Positions 16,701-25,193 of a stretch of 64,000 nucleotides of DNA are shown here, in pieces. Location of the stretch: positions 1,798,001 to 1,862,000 of the forward strand of contig NZ_JACHBR010000001.1 of NCBI RefSeq assembly GCF_014200435.1. Direction: 5' to 3'. The DNA is from Sphaerisporangium krabiense (GTDB lineage: Bacteria; Actinomycetota; Actinomycetes; Streptosporangiales; Streptosporangiaceae). The notes below the pieces were generated by a model that did no database searches, was not told the DNA's origin, and saw nothing but the letters and a program-made list of their open reading frames with translations. How positions within the stretch are numbered: the first letter of the stretch is position 1; the number at the start of each line of letters is the position of its first letter. The translations under genes and the position numbers were made by a program.

Positions 16701-17768
16701 TCACCATCCCACGGCCGGCGCGGGGCCGGGGTCGGATCCGCCCTCCTCCCGGGACACGACACCCAGGCCAGGGGCATCCCCGAGGACGATGTGCCCCCGG
16801 TCGAGCCCCAGCCCCCGGAAGGGCGGATCGCGCAGCAGGAACTGGCTGTCGATGTCTATGCGTTCGGCCAGGGGAGACAGCAGGGCCGCCTGGCTCAGTG
16901 CCAGCTCCGACTCGCAGTTGCAGCTGAGCATCACCGACAGGCCGACTCGCCGCGCGGTCTCCATCACCCTCCGGGTGGCCCGGACGCCCCCCGACTTGGC
17001 CAGCTTGACCACGACGCCGTCGGCGAGCGCTCGCGCGGCACGAACGCTCGCCACGTCGGTGCAGCCCTCGTCCAGGAAGACCGGCAGCCGGTCCGGCACC
17101 TCCCGGTACCGCCGATAGTCGTCGACCGCTTCCACGGGAAATGGCTGCTCGACGAGCTGGATGCCGAGGTCGCGCAGGTGCGGGGTCAGCAGCCGGGCCG
17201 TCTCGAAATCCCACGCCCCATTGGGGTCGACGCGGACCGGCAGGGCGGTCGCCCCCCGCACGGCGATCAGCCGGTCGAGATCCTCGGCGCCGCGCACCTT
17301 CATCTTCAGCGCGCCCACGTGCGGGGCGTTCGCGACCGCCGCCAGGGTCTCCGCCACGCCGGCGATCCCGATCGTGTACCCGGTCGGCTCGGTCAGGGTG
17401 CGAGGGACGCCGAGCAGCCGCCAGGTCGGCTGCCCGGCTGACCGGCCGAGCCAGTCATGCACCGCGCCGTCGAGGGCCATCCGGGCGCCCACCGGCGCCT
17501 TCCAGTCCGCTATCCGGTCGAGGACCTTCTCGGGATCGGACAGGCCGGGACCGAGAATGCTCTCGCCTTCCGCGGTGACCGCGGCGATGACCTCCTCCAG
17601 GGTCTCGCCGTGCGCCCAGGCGGGCGTCCCCTCCCCGTGGCCGGCGACGCCGTCGTGAACGATGGTCGCGACACAGGTGTCGGTCGAGTCGTAGGCGAGG
17701 CGCGAACTCCGGAAGACCGTGAGCAGGCGCAAGGTCAGACGGCGGACGCTCACCTCCATGGGGGCCAC
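16701..17768 (-). CDS. Enolase-superfamily dipeptide epimerase
   Basis: The GTG start is three bases after the sigma-factor stop; the product is 355 aa. The capping domain spans 1-120 and the barrel follows. Catalytic and metal residues are all visible: K155/K157 (KMKVR), Asp181 (DPNGAW), Glu207 (EQP), Asp233 (DEG) and K255/K258 (KLAKSGG). The barrel ends with D305-x-D307 (RIDIDSQFLL), the DxD element that in L-Ala-D/L-Glu epimerases contacts the dipeptide amino group. This separates it from muconate cycloisomerases and OSB synthases. The K-x-K plus distal Lys pair supports 1,1-proton transfer (epimerisation). With an ATP-grasp ligase nearby, it may invert a residue of the cluster's dipeptide; recycling of cell-wall peptides is the alternative. 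Confidence 0.88.
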   Translation of the reverse strand: MAPMEVSVRRLTLRLLTVFRSSRLAYDSTDTCVATIVHDGVAGHGEGTPAWAHGETLEEVIAAVTAEGESILGPGLSDPEKVLDRIADWKAPVGARMALDGAVHDWLGRSAGQPTWRLLGVPRTLTEPTGYTIGIAGVAETLAAVANAPHVGALKMKVRGAEDLDRLIAVRGATALPVRVDPNGAWDFETARLLTPHLRDLGIQLVEQPFPVEAVDDYRRYREVPDRLPVFLDEGCTDVASVRAARALADGVVVKLAKSGGVRATRRVMETARRVGLSVMLSCNCESELALSQAALLSPLAERIDIDSQFLLRDPPFRGLGLDRGHIVLGDAPGLGVVSREEGGSDPGPAPAVGW

Positions 17769-17771
17769 GGG

Positions 17772-18386
17772 TCACGCGGCCTGGTCGGCGGCCAGCAACG
17801 CCTCGACGAGCTGGCCGCGGGCCCTGGCCACGCGGGAACGCACCGTGCCGACCGGGCAGCCGATCAGCTCGGCCGCCTCGGCGTACGACAACCGCGAGAC
17901 CTGGGTCAGGACGAAAGCCTCGCGCCGTTCGAACGGAAGCTGGAGCAGAAGGTCGGCCAGCGCGACGCCCTCTTCCGGGCCCGGCACGTCGCGTGGCTGG
18001 CACCGTTCGGCGGCCGCCTGCCAGTCCGGCAGTTCCGCGACGACCGGGCGGACCGCCGCGGCCCGGAACCGGTCGACGACCACCCGCCGGACGATGGACA
18101 ACAGCCACGTCCGCGCGGATGACCGGCCCGCGAACCCGGGCAGGCTGCCCAGCACACGCAGGAACGTCTCCTGGGTGAGGTCCTCCGCCGCCGGTATCCC
18201 GGCCAGGTAGGCGGCGAACCTGCGCACGTCGCCATAGACGGCGCGCACGAACGCCTCGACGTCATCGGGCCTGCCGTCGCGTGCCACCATCGCGAGCCGG
18301 GTCAGCCGATCATCGTCGGCGGGCGCCGCGGTGCGTCCGGCCAAGCCGGACGGCGGGGTCATCATGGGCAGGGGGGAACAAGACAT
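17772..18386 (-). CDS. ECF-type RNA polymerase sigma factor
   Basis: The start is placed at the ATG with GGAG seven bases upstream, giving 204 aa; a GTG six bases earlier is possible. Region 2 lies at about 45-110 (AFVRAVYGDVRRFAAYL, DLTQETFLRVLG, TWLLSIVRRVVVDRFR) and region 4 at about 140-195 (LPFERREAFVLTQV, YAEAAELIGCPVGTVRSRVA). Nothing resembling an anti-sigma factor (zinc-binding HxxxCxxC or membrane RsiW type) is directly adjacent; the upstream membrane protein is a weak candidate. It is followed after three bases by the dipeptide epimerase, so the two should be co-translated and the sigma factor may control this group. Confidence 0.92.
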   Translation of the reverse strand: MSCSPLPMMTPPSGLAGRTAAPADDDRLTRLAMVARDGRPDDVEAFVRAVYGDVRRFAAYLAGIPAAEDLTQETFLRVLGSLPGFAGRSSARTWLLSIVRRVVVDRFRAAAVRPVVAELPDWQAAAERCQPRDVPGPEEGVALADLLLQLPFERREAFVLTQVSRLSYAEAAELIGCPVGTVRSRVARARGQLVEALLAADQAA

Positions 18387-18781
18387 GGCCACGCTCCAAC
18401 CGAATTCGGGGTACGAGGACAGCCGGGCGGGGACGGACCACCCGGAGAAGGAAGTAATGAGGCTCGGCGGCCCTCAGACCAGGCCGGCGAGGATCGCCGC
18501 GGACAGGCCGCGCCCGCTCAGGGCTGTGCCGCGACGCCGGCGACCGCGGGGCGGCGGCGCGGCACGCCGAGCCGGACGGAGGCCCGAGGACGGGCAGCAC
18601 GCAGCGCCGGCGCCGGTCACCGGCGGACGGCACGGATTCGCCACCGGGCGACGCGACACCGCCACGAGGCGGCCTCGGCCCGCGCGGCCACGGCGTGGCC
18701 GGCGCGGCCGCCCACGCGTACATCGGCAGCGTCCCAAGGCCGGGTGCCTCTCGGCCGTCGCGAGCCCAGGCGGGTGCGGAC
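18387..18781. other. Intergenic region between sigma-factor and membrane-protein genes
   Basis: About 395 bp of very GC-rich sequence. Reading frames here are arginine/proline-rich without recognisable motifs, typical of shadow frames. The sigma-factor promoter should lie near its right half-start; I could not pick it out with confidence. Confidence 0.35.
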
Positions 18782-19339
18782 TCAGCCGGCGAGAATCGGG
18801 CTCGGCGGCCCGCGCCGGGTGACTCCCTCGGCGACCATCAGGCCACCGCACGGATGGACGTCGAACGCCGGCACCGCTCGCCGCGGCGGCGTCAGAACCT
18901 CGCCGGTCAGCATCACGAGCAGGCGGACCAGGGGGATCCGCACACCGCACAGGCGGATCATGAGCCACAACGCGCTCTCGCCGCGGTACACCCACCATCC
19001 GGTCAGCAGTGCGACCACCAGGTGGATCAGCACCATGCCGATGCCCGAATGAGCGTGACCGCCGAACCCGGCCTCGGCGGGAACCGGGGCTCCGGCCCCG
19101 AAGATCTGATGGAGCGCGACCTGCGAGCAGACGGTCGCGGCGAGGATCTCACCAGGTCCGCGTTCGCGGCCGCTGAGGACGTAGGCCAGCGCCGTCACGC
19201 CGAGCACGCCGGCGAACAGCAACGGCGCGGGGATCGGCCCGCCCCCGGCGAAGACGTGCCCGCCCGCCGAAACCGCGATGCACACGGCGCCGAAGACCAG
19301 CGCTCGTGGCAGTCGTAACACCGACTCCCTGCGGGACAC
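18782..19339 (-). CDS. Multi-pass membrane protein, unknown function
   Basis: The start is placed at the GTG encoding V-S-R-R-E-S, eight bases after AAGGA; the product is 185 aa. About four hydrophobic segments are visible (LPRALVFGAVCIAVSAGGHV, PAPLLFAGVLGVTALAYVL, ILAATVCSQVALHQIFG, GMVLIHLVVALLTGWWVY). His-containing stretches (AGGHVFAGG, FGGHAHSG) flank the membrane segments and could bind metal. The gene lies upstream of the ECF sigma factor on the same strand. Proteins of this shape are found beside sigma factors and copper-related genes in actinobacteria, but this assignment is only suggestive; I do not name a function. Confidence 0.65.
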   Translation of the reverse strand: MSRRESVLRLPRALVFGAVCIAVSAGGHVFAGGGPIPAPLLFAGVLGVTALAYVLSGRERGPGEILAATVCSQVALHQIFGAGAPVPAEAGFGGHAHSGIGMVLIHLVVALLTGWWVYRGESALWLMIRLCGVRIPLVRLLVMLTGEVLTPPRRAVPAFDVHPCGGLMVAEGVTRRGPPSPILAG

Positions 19340-19510
19340 AGTGCACATCCTTACAGGCGTCCACACCCGCTGAAAAGCCCCAGAAACCCTTAGTGCGCGA
19401 GGGCACTCCATAGCGCCCGTCGTCCACCAGAACAGGCGTGAGACCCCGGTGAAATCGACAGAAGGCGCGGGCGGGTGTGGGGGCCGCGGGCACCGTTGTC
19501 ACGATCGCGG

Positions 19511-20698
19511 TCAGTAGGAGCGGGGCAGTCCGAGGACGTGCTGTCCGAGGAAGGCCAGGATCAAGTTGTTGTTGACGGGGGCGACCTGGTAGAGGCGGGT
19601 CTCGCGGAACTTGCGCTCGACGTCCCAGGTGTCCACGAATCCGTTGCCGCCGTGGATGTCCAGGCAGACGTTGGCCGCCTGCCAGCTGGCCTCGCTGGCC
19701 AGGAACTTGGCCGTGTTCGCCTCGGCTCCGCTGTGCCGCCCGCTGTCGAACAGGGCGGCCGCGCGGGTGCGCATCTGGTCCGCCGCGGCGACCTGGGTGT
19801 AGGCGCGGGCCAGCGGGAACTGCACGCCCTGGTCGGCGCCGATGGGGTGACCGAAGACGTCACGCCGCCTGGCGTACGCGATCGCCCGGTCGAGGAACCA
19901 GTACCCGTCGCCGATGGCCTCGGAGGCCAGCAGGATGCGTTCGGCGTTCCAGCCGTCGATGACGTAGCGGAATCCGTGCCCCTCCTCGCCGATCAGGCTG
20001 TCGGCGGGGATCCGCATCCCCTTGTACCAGACCTGGTTGGTGGCGTAGTTGAACATGGTGCGGACCGGTTCGACGACCAGCGTGCCGGGCTGCTCCCGCC
20101 GGACCTGACGCAGGTCGACGAGAAAGAGACTGATGCCCTCGGTCCGTTCGGCGGGCTCCTCCGCGAGCGGACGAGTGCGGGCCAGCAGCATCAGAAGGTC
20201 CGACTGGGCGATCCGGCTGGTCCAGTTCTTGTGGCCGGTCACCACGTAGTCCTCGCCGTCGCGCACCGCCATGGTGCGGATCCGGGTGGTGTTGGATCCG
20301 GCCTCGGGCTCGGTGATGGAGAACGCCTGCAGCCGCAGCGCGCCGGTCGCGATCGCGGGCAGATGGCGCCGTCTCTGCTCCTCGCCGCCGTGCCGCAGCA
20401 ACGGCGCCATCGTGTACATCTGGGCGTGGCAGGCGGCGGAGTGGCCGCCGGAACGGTTGATCTCCTGCAGGATGATGCCTCCCTCGGTGACCCCCATCCC
20501 CAGCCCGCCGTACTCCTTCGGAATGAGGACCGACAGGTACCCGGCCTCGGTGAGGGCGCGGACGAACTCCTCCGGATAGGCCCGCTCGCGATCGCGGGCG
20601 CGCCAGTACTCGTCGCCGAAACGCTCACAGAGCTCGCGCACCTCCGCGGACAGCCGCTGGTGGGCCGCGTCGGTGTCGTGAATGGCGATATCGTTCAC
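19511..20698 (-). CDS. Acyl-CoA dehydrogenase family protein
   Basis: The start is the GTG (V-N-D-I-A-I-H-D) eight bases after GAGGAGGGG, giving 395 aa. The acyl-CoA dehydrogenase motif SITEPEAGSNTTRI is present near the FAD site, with GHKNWTSRIAQSD in the middle beta domain and DVFGHPIGADQGVQF and CLDIHGGNGF in the C-terminal helical domain. The enzyme should oxidise an acyl-CoA at alpha-beta with FAD, passing electrons to ETF. It follows the MaoC hydratase gene by 46 bp, so the two steps (dehydrogenation then hydration) are probably co-expressed. Substrate chain is unknown. Confidence 0.92.
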   Translation of the reverse strand: MNDIAIHDTDAAHQRLSAEVRELCERFGDEYWRARDRERAYPEEFVRALTEAGYLSVLIPKEYGGLGMGVTEGGIILQEINRSGGHSAACHAQMYTMAPLLRHGGEEQRRRHLPAIATGALRLQAFSITEPEAGSNTTRIRTMAVRDGEDYVVTGHKNWTSRIAQSDLLMLLARTRPLAEEPAERTEGISLFLVDLRQVRREQPGTLVVEPVRTMFNYATNQVWYKGMRIPADSLIGEEGHGFRYVIDGWNAERILLASEAIGDGYWFLDRAIAYARRRDVFGHPIGADQGVQFPLARAYTQVAAADQMRTRAAALFDSGRHSGAEANTAKFLASEASWQAANVCLDIHGGNGFVDTWDVERKFRETRLYQVAPVNNNLILAFLGQHVLGLPRSY

Positions 20699-20744
20699 GC
20701 CCGATCCCCTCCTCGATCGGGCGTGCAGAGCCACGATCGGACTC

Positions 20745-21290
20745 TCATGGCCCCTGTACCGCGCGCCGTGCTCGCTCGTCCCACACCGGCCGCACGGCGG
20801 TCACGTCGGGCCCGTGGCCACGCCGGTAGATCATCATGGTGCGCTCGAAGATGATGACGATCTCGCCACGCTGGTTGAAGCCGATGGTGCGGACGGTCAC
20901 GATGCCCACCTCGCGGCGGGAGCGCGACTCCCGGACGGACAGCACCTCCGACTGCGAGTAGATCGTGTCGCCCTCGAACACCGGGTTCGGCAGCCGCACC
21001 CTGTCCCAGCCGAGGTTCGCCATCACGTGTTGCGAGACGTCCGTGACGCTCTGCCCGGTGACCAGGGCCAGCGTGAACGTCGAGTCCACCAGGCGCCGGC
21101 CGAACCCGGTCTGGGCCGCGTAGTGCGCGTCGAAGTGCACCGGCATGGTGTTCTGGGTCAGGAGGGCCTGCCATACGTTGTCGGTGGCGGTCACTGTCCG
21201 CCCCAGCGGATGCCGGTACATGTCGCCCACGGAGAAGTCCTCGAAGTAGCGGCCCGGCCACGAGACCCGCTCTGCCGATTCGGTGGTCAT
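20745..21290 (-). CDS. MaoC-like (R)-enoyl-CoA hydratase
   Basis: The start is the ATG (MTTESAER) after a GAGGAGG site; the product is 181 aa. It has the hot-dog-fold MaoC pattern: YFEDFSVGDMYRHPLGRTVT at the N-terminus, then the hydratase segment TQNTMPVHFDAHYAAQTGFG, which carries the catalytic Asp/His pair, and RLPNPVFEGDTIYSQSEVL. It resembles mesaconyl/itaconyl-CoA hydratase-type members. It is upstream of, and likely co-transcribed with, the acyl-CoA dehydrogenase. Confidence 0.9.
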   Translation of the reverse strand: MTTESAERVSWPGRYFEDFSVGDMYRHPLGRTVTATDNVWQALLTQNTMPVHFDAHYAAQTGFGRRLVDSTFTLALVTGQSVTDVSQHVMANLGWDRVRLPNPVFEGDTIYSQSEVLSVRESRSRREVGIVTVRTIGFNQRGEIVIIFERTMMIYRRGHGPDVTAVRPVWDERARRAVQGP

Positions 21291-21451
21291 CGCGACCTCC
21301 TCTTCGGTCGGCTTCCTTCCCAGTCTGCTACCCCGGGAGTTTCGAGACGACACTCAGGCGGTTCGCCGGTCGTCACGGTGCGCGTTCGCGTGTTGCTGTG
21401 AGAGGTGCATTCGCGAGATCCTGGTACCTGAATCCCGCTAACGTGGGCCAT

Positions 21452-22297
21452 ATGGCGGTAGATCGACGTGGAGGTGCGGGGTTGGCCGACGACGGGCAGG
21501 TGGGAGTCAATCTCAGGACGAACGTGCCGCACTCGGCGCGCGTCTATGACTACCTCCTGGGTGGCAAGGACAACTTCGAGGCCGACCGCACGGCGGCCGA
21601 GGACGTCATCAAGATCGCGCCGTACATGCCGACGTCCGTGCGCGCCAACCGCGACTTCATGGTCAGGGTGACCCGCTACCTGGCGGCCGAGCGTGGCGTC
21701 GACCAGTTCATCGACATCGGAACCGGGCTGCCCACCTCGCCCAACCTGCACCAGGTGGCCCAGGAGGCCGATCCTGCCGCGCGCGTCATCTACGTGGACA
21801 ACGACCCGCTCGTGCTCGTGCACGCCCGCGCCCTGCTCACCAGCACCCCGGAGGGCAGGACCCGCTACATCCAGGCGGACCTGAACGACCCGGACGCCAT
21901 CATCGACTCCCCTGAGGTCCGCGAGACCTTCGACTTCAGCCGTCCCGTCGCGCTGTGCCTGATCGCCGTGGTGCACTTCATCCATGACGAGGACGAGGTG
22001 CGCTCGATCATCGAACGCCTGATGAAGCCGCTGCCCGCGGGCAGTTTCCTGACCCTGTCGACCATCGCGCTCGACAGCGCGCCCGGCAAACTGGTGAGCG
22101 AGGCCGTCGCCCAGTACAACCGCCGCGGCATCATGTCCAAGGCCCGCACCAGAGCCCAGATCGAGGAGTTCTTCACCGGGTTCGAACTGATCGAGCCGGG
22201 CGTGGTGCCGGTACACCGATGGCGGCCGGACGACAGGGCGCTCCTCGTGAGGGACTCCATGGTCTCGATGTACGGCGGGCTGGCCGTCAAAGCCTGA
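21452..22297 (+). CDS. SAV_2177-type SAM-dependent methyltransferase
   Basis: The start is uncertain: the ATG at 21452 (MAVDRRGG) lacks a clear ribosome-binding site, whereas a TTG at 21482 has GGAGG upstream. The ATG gives 281 aa. The family block SARVYDYLLGGKDNFEADR is diagnostic for this actinobacterial group (DUF574), and the SAM motif is QFIDIGTGLPTSPN with IYVDNDPLVLVHAR. The substrate of this large family is mostly unknown. It is divergent from the MaoC/dehydrogenase pair. Confidence 0.92.
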   Translation: MAVDRRGGAGLADDGQVGVNLRTNVPHSARVYDYLLGGKDNFEADRTAAEDVIKIAPYMPTSVRANRDFMVRVTRYLAAERGVDQFIDIGTGLPTSPNLHQVAQEADPAARVIYVDNDPLVLVHARALLTSTPEGRTRYIQADLNDPDAIIDSPEVRETFDFSRPVALCLIAVVHFIHDEDEVRSIIERLMKPLPAGSFLTLSTIALDSAPGKLVSEAVAQYNRRGIMSKARTRAQIEEFFTGFELIEPGVVPVHRWRPDDRALLVRDSMVSMYGGLAVKA

Positions 22298-22371
22298 CCG
22301 GCTCCCTCGCCCGGCCTGACCCGCGACCCCGGAACATCCCGCCCACGACTCGCGCCCAGGTCGAGCAGGGC

Positions 22372-23847
22372 TCAGTGTCCGGGCACGGGCGACGGGGAGG
22401 GGTCGCCAGTGGTGCGGCGGCGGATGAGCAGGGATACCGCACCGCCGGCGGCGATCGTCAGTCCGACCGCGAGGTACGCGCCGTCGAAGGCTCCGGTGGT
22501 GTAGATCGGCTGGCCGCCGGCCACGCGGGCGATGTTGCTGTTCATGACGACGAACACCACCGGGGTGACGATCGACGCGATGAGCGTGCGGCTGACCTCG
22601 ACGATGCTGGAGCTGATCACCTGCCGCTCCGGCGGCACGGACTCGATCACGAGGTTCGGGATCGCGGCGGAGCCCACGCCCAGGCCGAGAGCGGCGATCG
22701 TGGTCGCCACCATCAGCATGGCGTAGTCCGCCTTGAACAGCGCCGAGGCGATCGTCCCGAGGATCAGCACGCCGGAGGCGATGATCAGATGCCGGCGGGC
22801 TCCCTGCCTGGCCGTCAGGCCCACCAGCAGGCCGCCGACGACCAGGCCGGCCCCGGAGGCCATCCCGAACAGCGCGTAGCCGGTGGCGGTCAGGCCGAAT
22901 CCGTAGCCGGCGCCGATCTCGCGCGGTGTCATCGCCAGGATCGGCAGGACCAGGGTGATCGACGCGCCCGCCCCGTACACCAGGCCGCCGCCCGCCACGA
23001 TCGGCAGCAGGCTGCGGCTGCCCAGCAGTCGCAGGTCGATCAGCGGCTGGGCGACCCGCCGCGCCTGGAACACCCAGCACACGACCAGCGCCAGACCGGC
23101 CAGGACCAGCGCCACCACCGGCAGGGACAGGAACCCGAGTTCCGGCGCGATGCTCACCCCGAGCAGGATCGCCGCGACACCGAAGCCCAGCAGCGCGGCT
23201 CCGGCGAAGTCGGGCCGGGACTCGGAGACCCGGACGCCGCTCTCCGGGACCACGGCCGCGGACAGCGCCAGCAGCACCGTGGTCAGCACGGCGAGGAACC
23301 AGAAGACGCCGCCGACGCCGTAGCCATCGATCAGCCAGCCTGCCAGGAACGGCTGCCCGATGACGATGAGCCCGGTGCCCGTGACCGTGACGCTGACCGC
23401 GAAGGTCACCAACCTCGGCGGAAAGAGATCTCTGATCAGCGAGTAGCACAGGAACACCAGCGCGAACGCGGCGCCCTGCATTGCCCGGCCGACCGCGAAC
23501 AGCAGGAAGGAGGGCGCGAGCGCGGAGACCACCGATCCGATCGTGGTGCAGCCCAGCACGATGAGCAGGACCTTCTTCTTCCCCACGATGTCGGCGATCT
23601 TGCCGATCAGCGGCATGGCGACCGCCGCCGCCAGGAAGGCGGCGGTGAGCGTCCAGCTCGCCTGGGTCGTCCGGTACTCCCCGCTGATCGCGGGCAGCGC
23701 CGTACCGGCGAGGCTCATCGACACCGGAATGACCTCGGAGACGAGCACCAGGACGATCAGCCGCCCGACCCAGCGGGCCGACCATCGTTCGTCGGGACCG
23801 CCGGCACGCGCGCCCGTGTGCCCACCGGCCACGTGGTTCGTGGTCAT
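22372..23847 (-). CDS. MFS drug-efflux-type transporter (DHA2, 14 helices)
   Basis: The product is 491 aa with about fourteen hydrophobic helices. The loop between helices 2 and 3 reads GKIADIVGKKKVLLIVL and the segment SMSLAGTALPAISGEYRTTQ near helix 1 is typical of DHA2 proton-coupled pumps. The N-terminal 30 residues are hydrophilic. It faces the methyltransferase gene convergently. It probably exports a lipophilic compound; substrate unknown. Confidence 0.92.
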   Translation of the reverse strand: MTTNHVAGGHTGARAGGPDERWSARWVGRLIVLVLVSEVIPVSMSLAGTALPAISGEYRTTQASWTLTAAFLAAAVAMPLIGKIADIVGKKKVLLIVLGCTTIGSVVSALAPSFLLFAVGRAMQGAAFALVFLCYSLIRDLFPPRLVTFAVSVTVTGTGLIVIGQPFLAGWLIDGYGVGGVFWFLAVLTTVLLALSAAVVPESGVRVSESRPDFAGAALLGFGVAAILLGVSIAPELGFLSLPVVALVLAGLALVVCWVFQARRVAQPLIDLRLLGSRSLLPIVAGGGLVYGAGASITLVLPILAMTPREIGAGYGFGLTATGYALFGMASGAGLVVGGLLVGLTARQGARRHLIIASGVLILGTIASALFKADYAMLMVATTIAALGLGVGSAAIPNLVIESVPPERQVISSSIVEVSRTLIASIVTPVVFVVMNSNIARVAGGQPIYTTGAFDGAYLAVGLTIAAGGAVSLLIRRRTTGDPSPSPVPGH

Positions 23848-24125
23848 CGCTCCCCCGCACTGCCAAGTAGACCCAGGTGAGGTCGCGCGCCAGGACGTTC
23901 TCGTCGATCTCGTAGCCGGCGGCGACCGGGGAAGCGGATGGGCATGCCAGATCCTTTCGGGGGGTGGGCCAGGAGTGCTGAGGTGACGCTAGGAAACGGC
24001 AGGTGCCCCCGCATCGCGGATCCCGTTCATCGGGACGGCTCCCACCACCGCCGCCTGGCGGCCGTCGCCGCGCGGCGGCGTGACCAGGTCGCGTGAGAAC
24101 GAACTCGCGCGAGCCGTCGTGATCG
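23848..24125. other. Intergenic region upstream of the MFS gene
   Basis: About 278 bp without a supported gene. A minus-strand frame near 23862-23918 encodes a coherent-looking stretch (GYEIDENVLARDLTWVYLA) without a start, possibly a relic. The MFS promoter should also lie here. Confidence 0.3.
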
Positions 24126-25193
24126 TCAGGCGCCGGGCAGGGCGTGCTCCAGCAGGGCGATCACCTCGCCGGCGACGATTCCGTAGAACGGGTTGCCGAA
24201 CGCCGTCACCGCCATCGCCACCGCGTCCGGCAGGCGGTTGACCTGCCTGATGTTGTCCGGCAGCACCACGAACACGCCGATCACGATGAGGAACCCGGCC
24301 ACCGACTGCAGCGGCACCCACCGTCCCATCCGCTCCACCAGCCCGAACGCCGAGATGGCCGTCATCAGAGCGAGGAAGAGCACCGCCGAGAAGACCGGCA
24401 TCTCCGTGGCCGCCGTCGCCGACGGGGTGGGCTCCAGCGGAGCGCCGCCGAACAGACCCGCGGCCAGGCTCGCCACGCCGTCGACGAGGAACACCTCGTT
24501 CAGCTTCGGCCGGGTTCCGGCCAGCTCGGAGTTGACCGTGTCGTAGGAGACCACCGTGCCGACGCGCAACGCGAACAACGACAGCGCCCCCACCAGCACG
24601 GGCCGTGACACCATCTCGCGCCATTCGAACGGGATCAGCCGCGGCTTCTCCACCTTGGGAGCTTCCGCTTCCTCCGGTTCGTCGCCCAGCCGCGGCCCGA
24701 GAAAGCGGGCGACCAGCGCGCCGGCCGCGATGGCCGCGACCACGGTGACCGCCAGGTCGTCGGTGAGCAGGAACGCCGACACCCCGGCCACGGTCGAGGC
24801 GATGCCGGTGGCCCTCCTGTCGCGGATGTAGTCGACCCCGGCCGCGGCCAGCATGATGCCCACCCCGGCGACGGCCCCGGCGATCACGCCCTTGTCGAAC
24901 AGCTCGATGAGCGGTTCGTACAGCCCGAGCAGGCCGAGCACGGCGGTGGGCACCGCCGACAGGACCACGACCCAGTAGATCTGCGGCGTCCGCTTCACGC
25001 TCTGGGTCGCCACGGCCACGGACTCGACGGTGAAGTTCAGCGGCGTGACGACCCGGGTCACCGCCGTCAGGATCGCCGCGAGGGCGAACCCGATCGCCAT
25101 CGCCCGGGCCCTGTACCCCCTGTGTACGGCGTACAGGCCCTCGCCGAGGCCGTCCGCACACATGCCGAGCGCGGCGAGGACGGCGGAGAACAC
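24126..25193 (-). CDS. Multi-pass permease (NCS2/AzgA-like), last gene of the ureohydrolase operon
   Basis: The GTG overlaps the ureohydrolase stop (TAGTG); the product is 355 aa with about ten hydrophobic segments and a charged central loop (GDEPEEAEAPKVEKPRL). The pattern of glycine-rich segments (GVIAGAVAGVGIMLAAAGVD) and conserved acidic residues in helices resembles the nucleobase/AzgA-type NCS2 carriers, though it is shorter than the usual 430-500 aa and lacks their first helices. Coupling to a ureohydrolase suggests it moves the substrate or product of that enzyme. The family call is moderate. Confidence 0.7.
   Translation of the reverse strand: MFSAVLAALGMCADGLGEGLYAVHRGYRARAMAIGFALAAILTAVTRVVTPLNFTVESVAVATQSVKRTPQIYWVVVLSAVPTAVLGLLGLYEPLIELFDKGVIAGAVAGVGIMLAAAGVDYIRDRRATGIASTVAGVSAFLLTDDLAVTVVAAIAAGALVARFLGPRLGDEPEEAEAPKVEKPRLIPFEWREMVSRPVLVGALSLFALRVGTVVSYDTVNSELAGTRPKLNEVFLVDGVASLAAGLFGGAPLEPTPSATAATEMPVFSAVLFLALMTAISAFGLVERMGRWVPLQSVAGFLIVIGVFVVLPDNIRQVNRLPDAVAMAVTAFGNPFYGIVAGEVIALLEHALPGA

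Noticed and set aside
18387-18781. Possible extra gene between the sigma factor and the membrane protein
   Set aside because: Open frames are Arg/Pro-rich with no motif or ribosome-binding site.
18782-19339. Calling the membrane protein an anti-sigma factor
   Set aside because: It lacks a cytosolic zinc-binding anti-sigma domain and is multi-pass.
23862-23918. Minus-strand coherent stretch GYEIDENVLARDLTWVYLA
   Set aside because: No start, no ribosome-binding site and no recognisable family; kept only as a possible relic.
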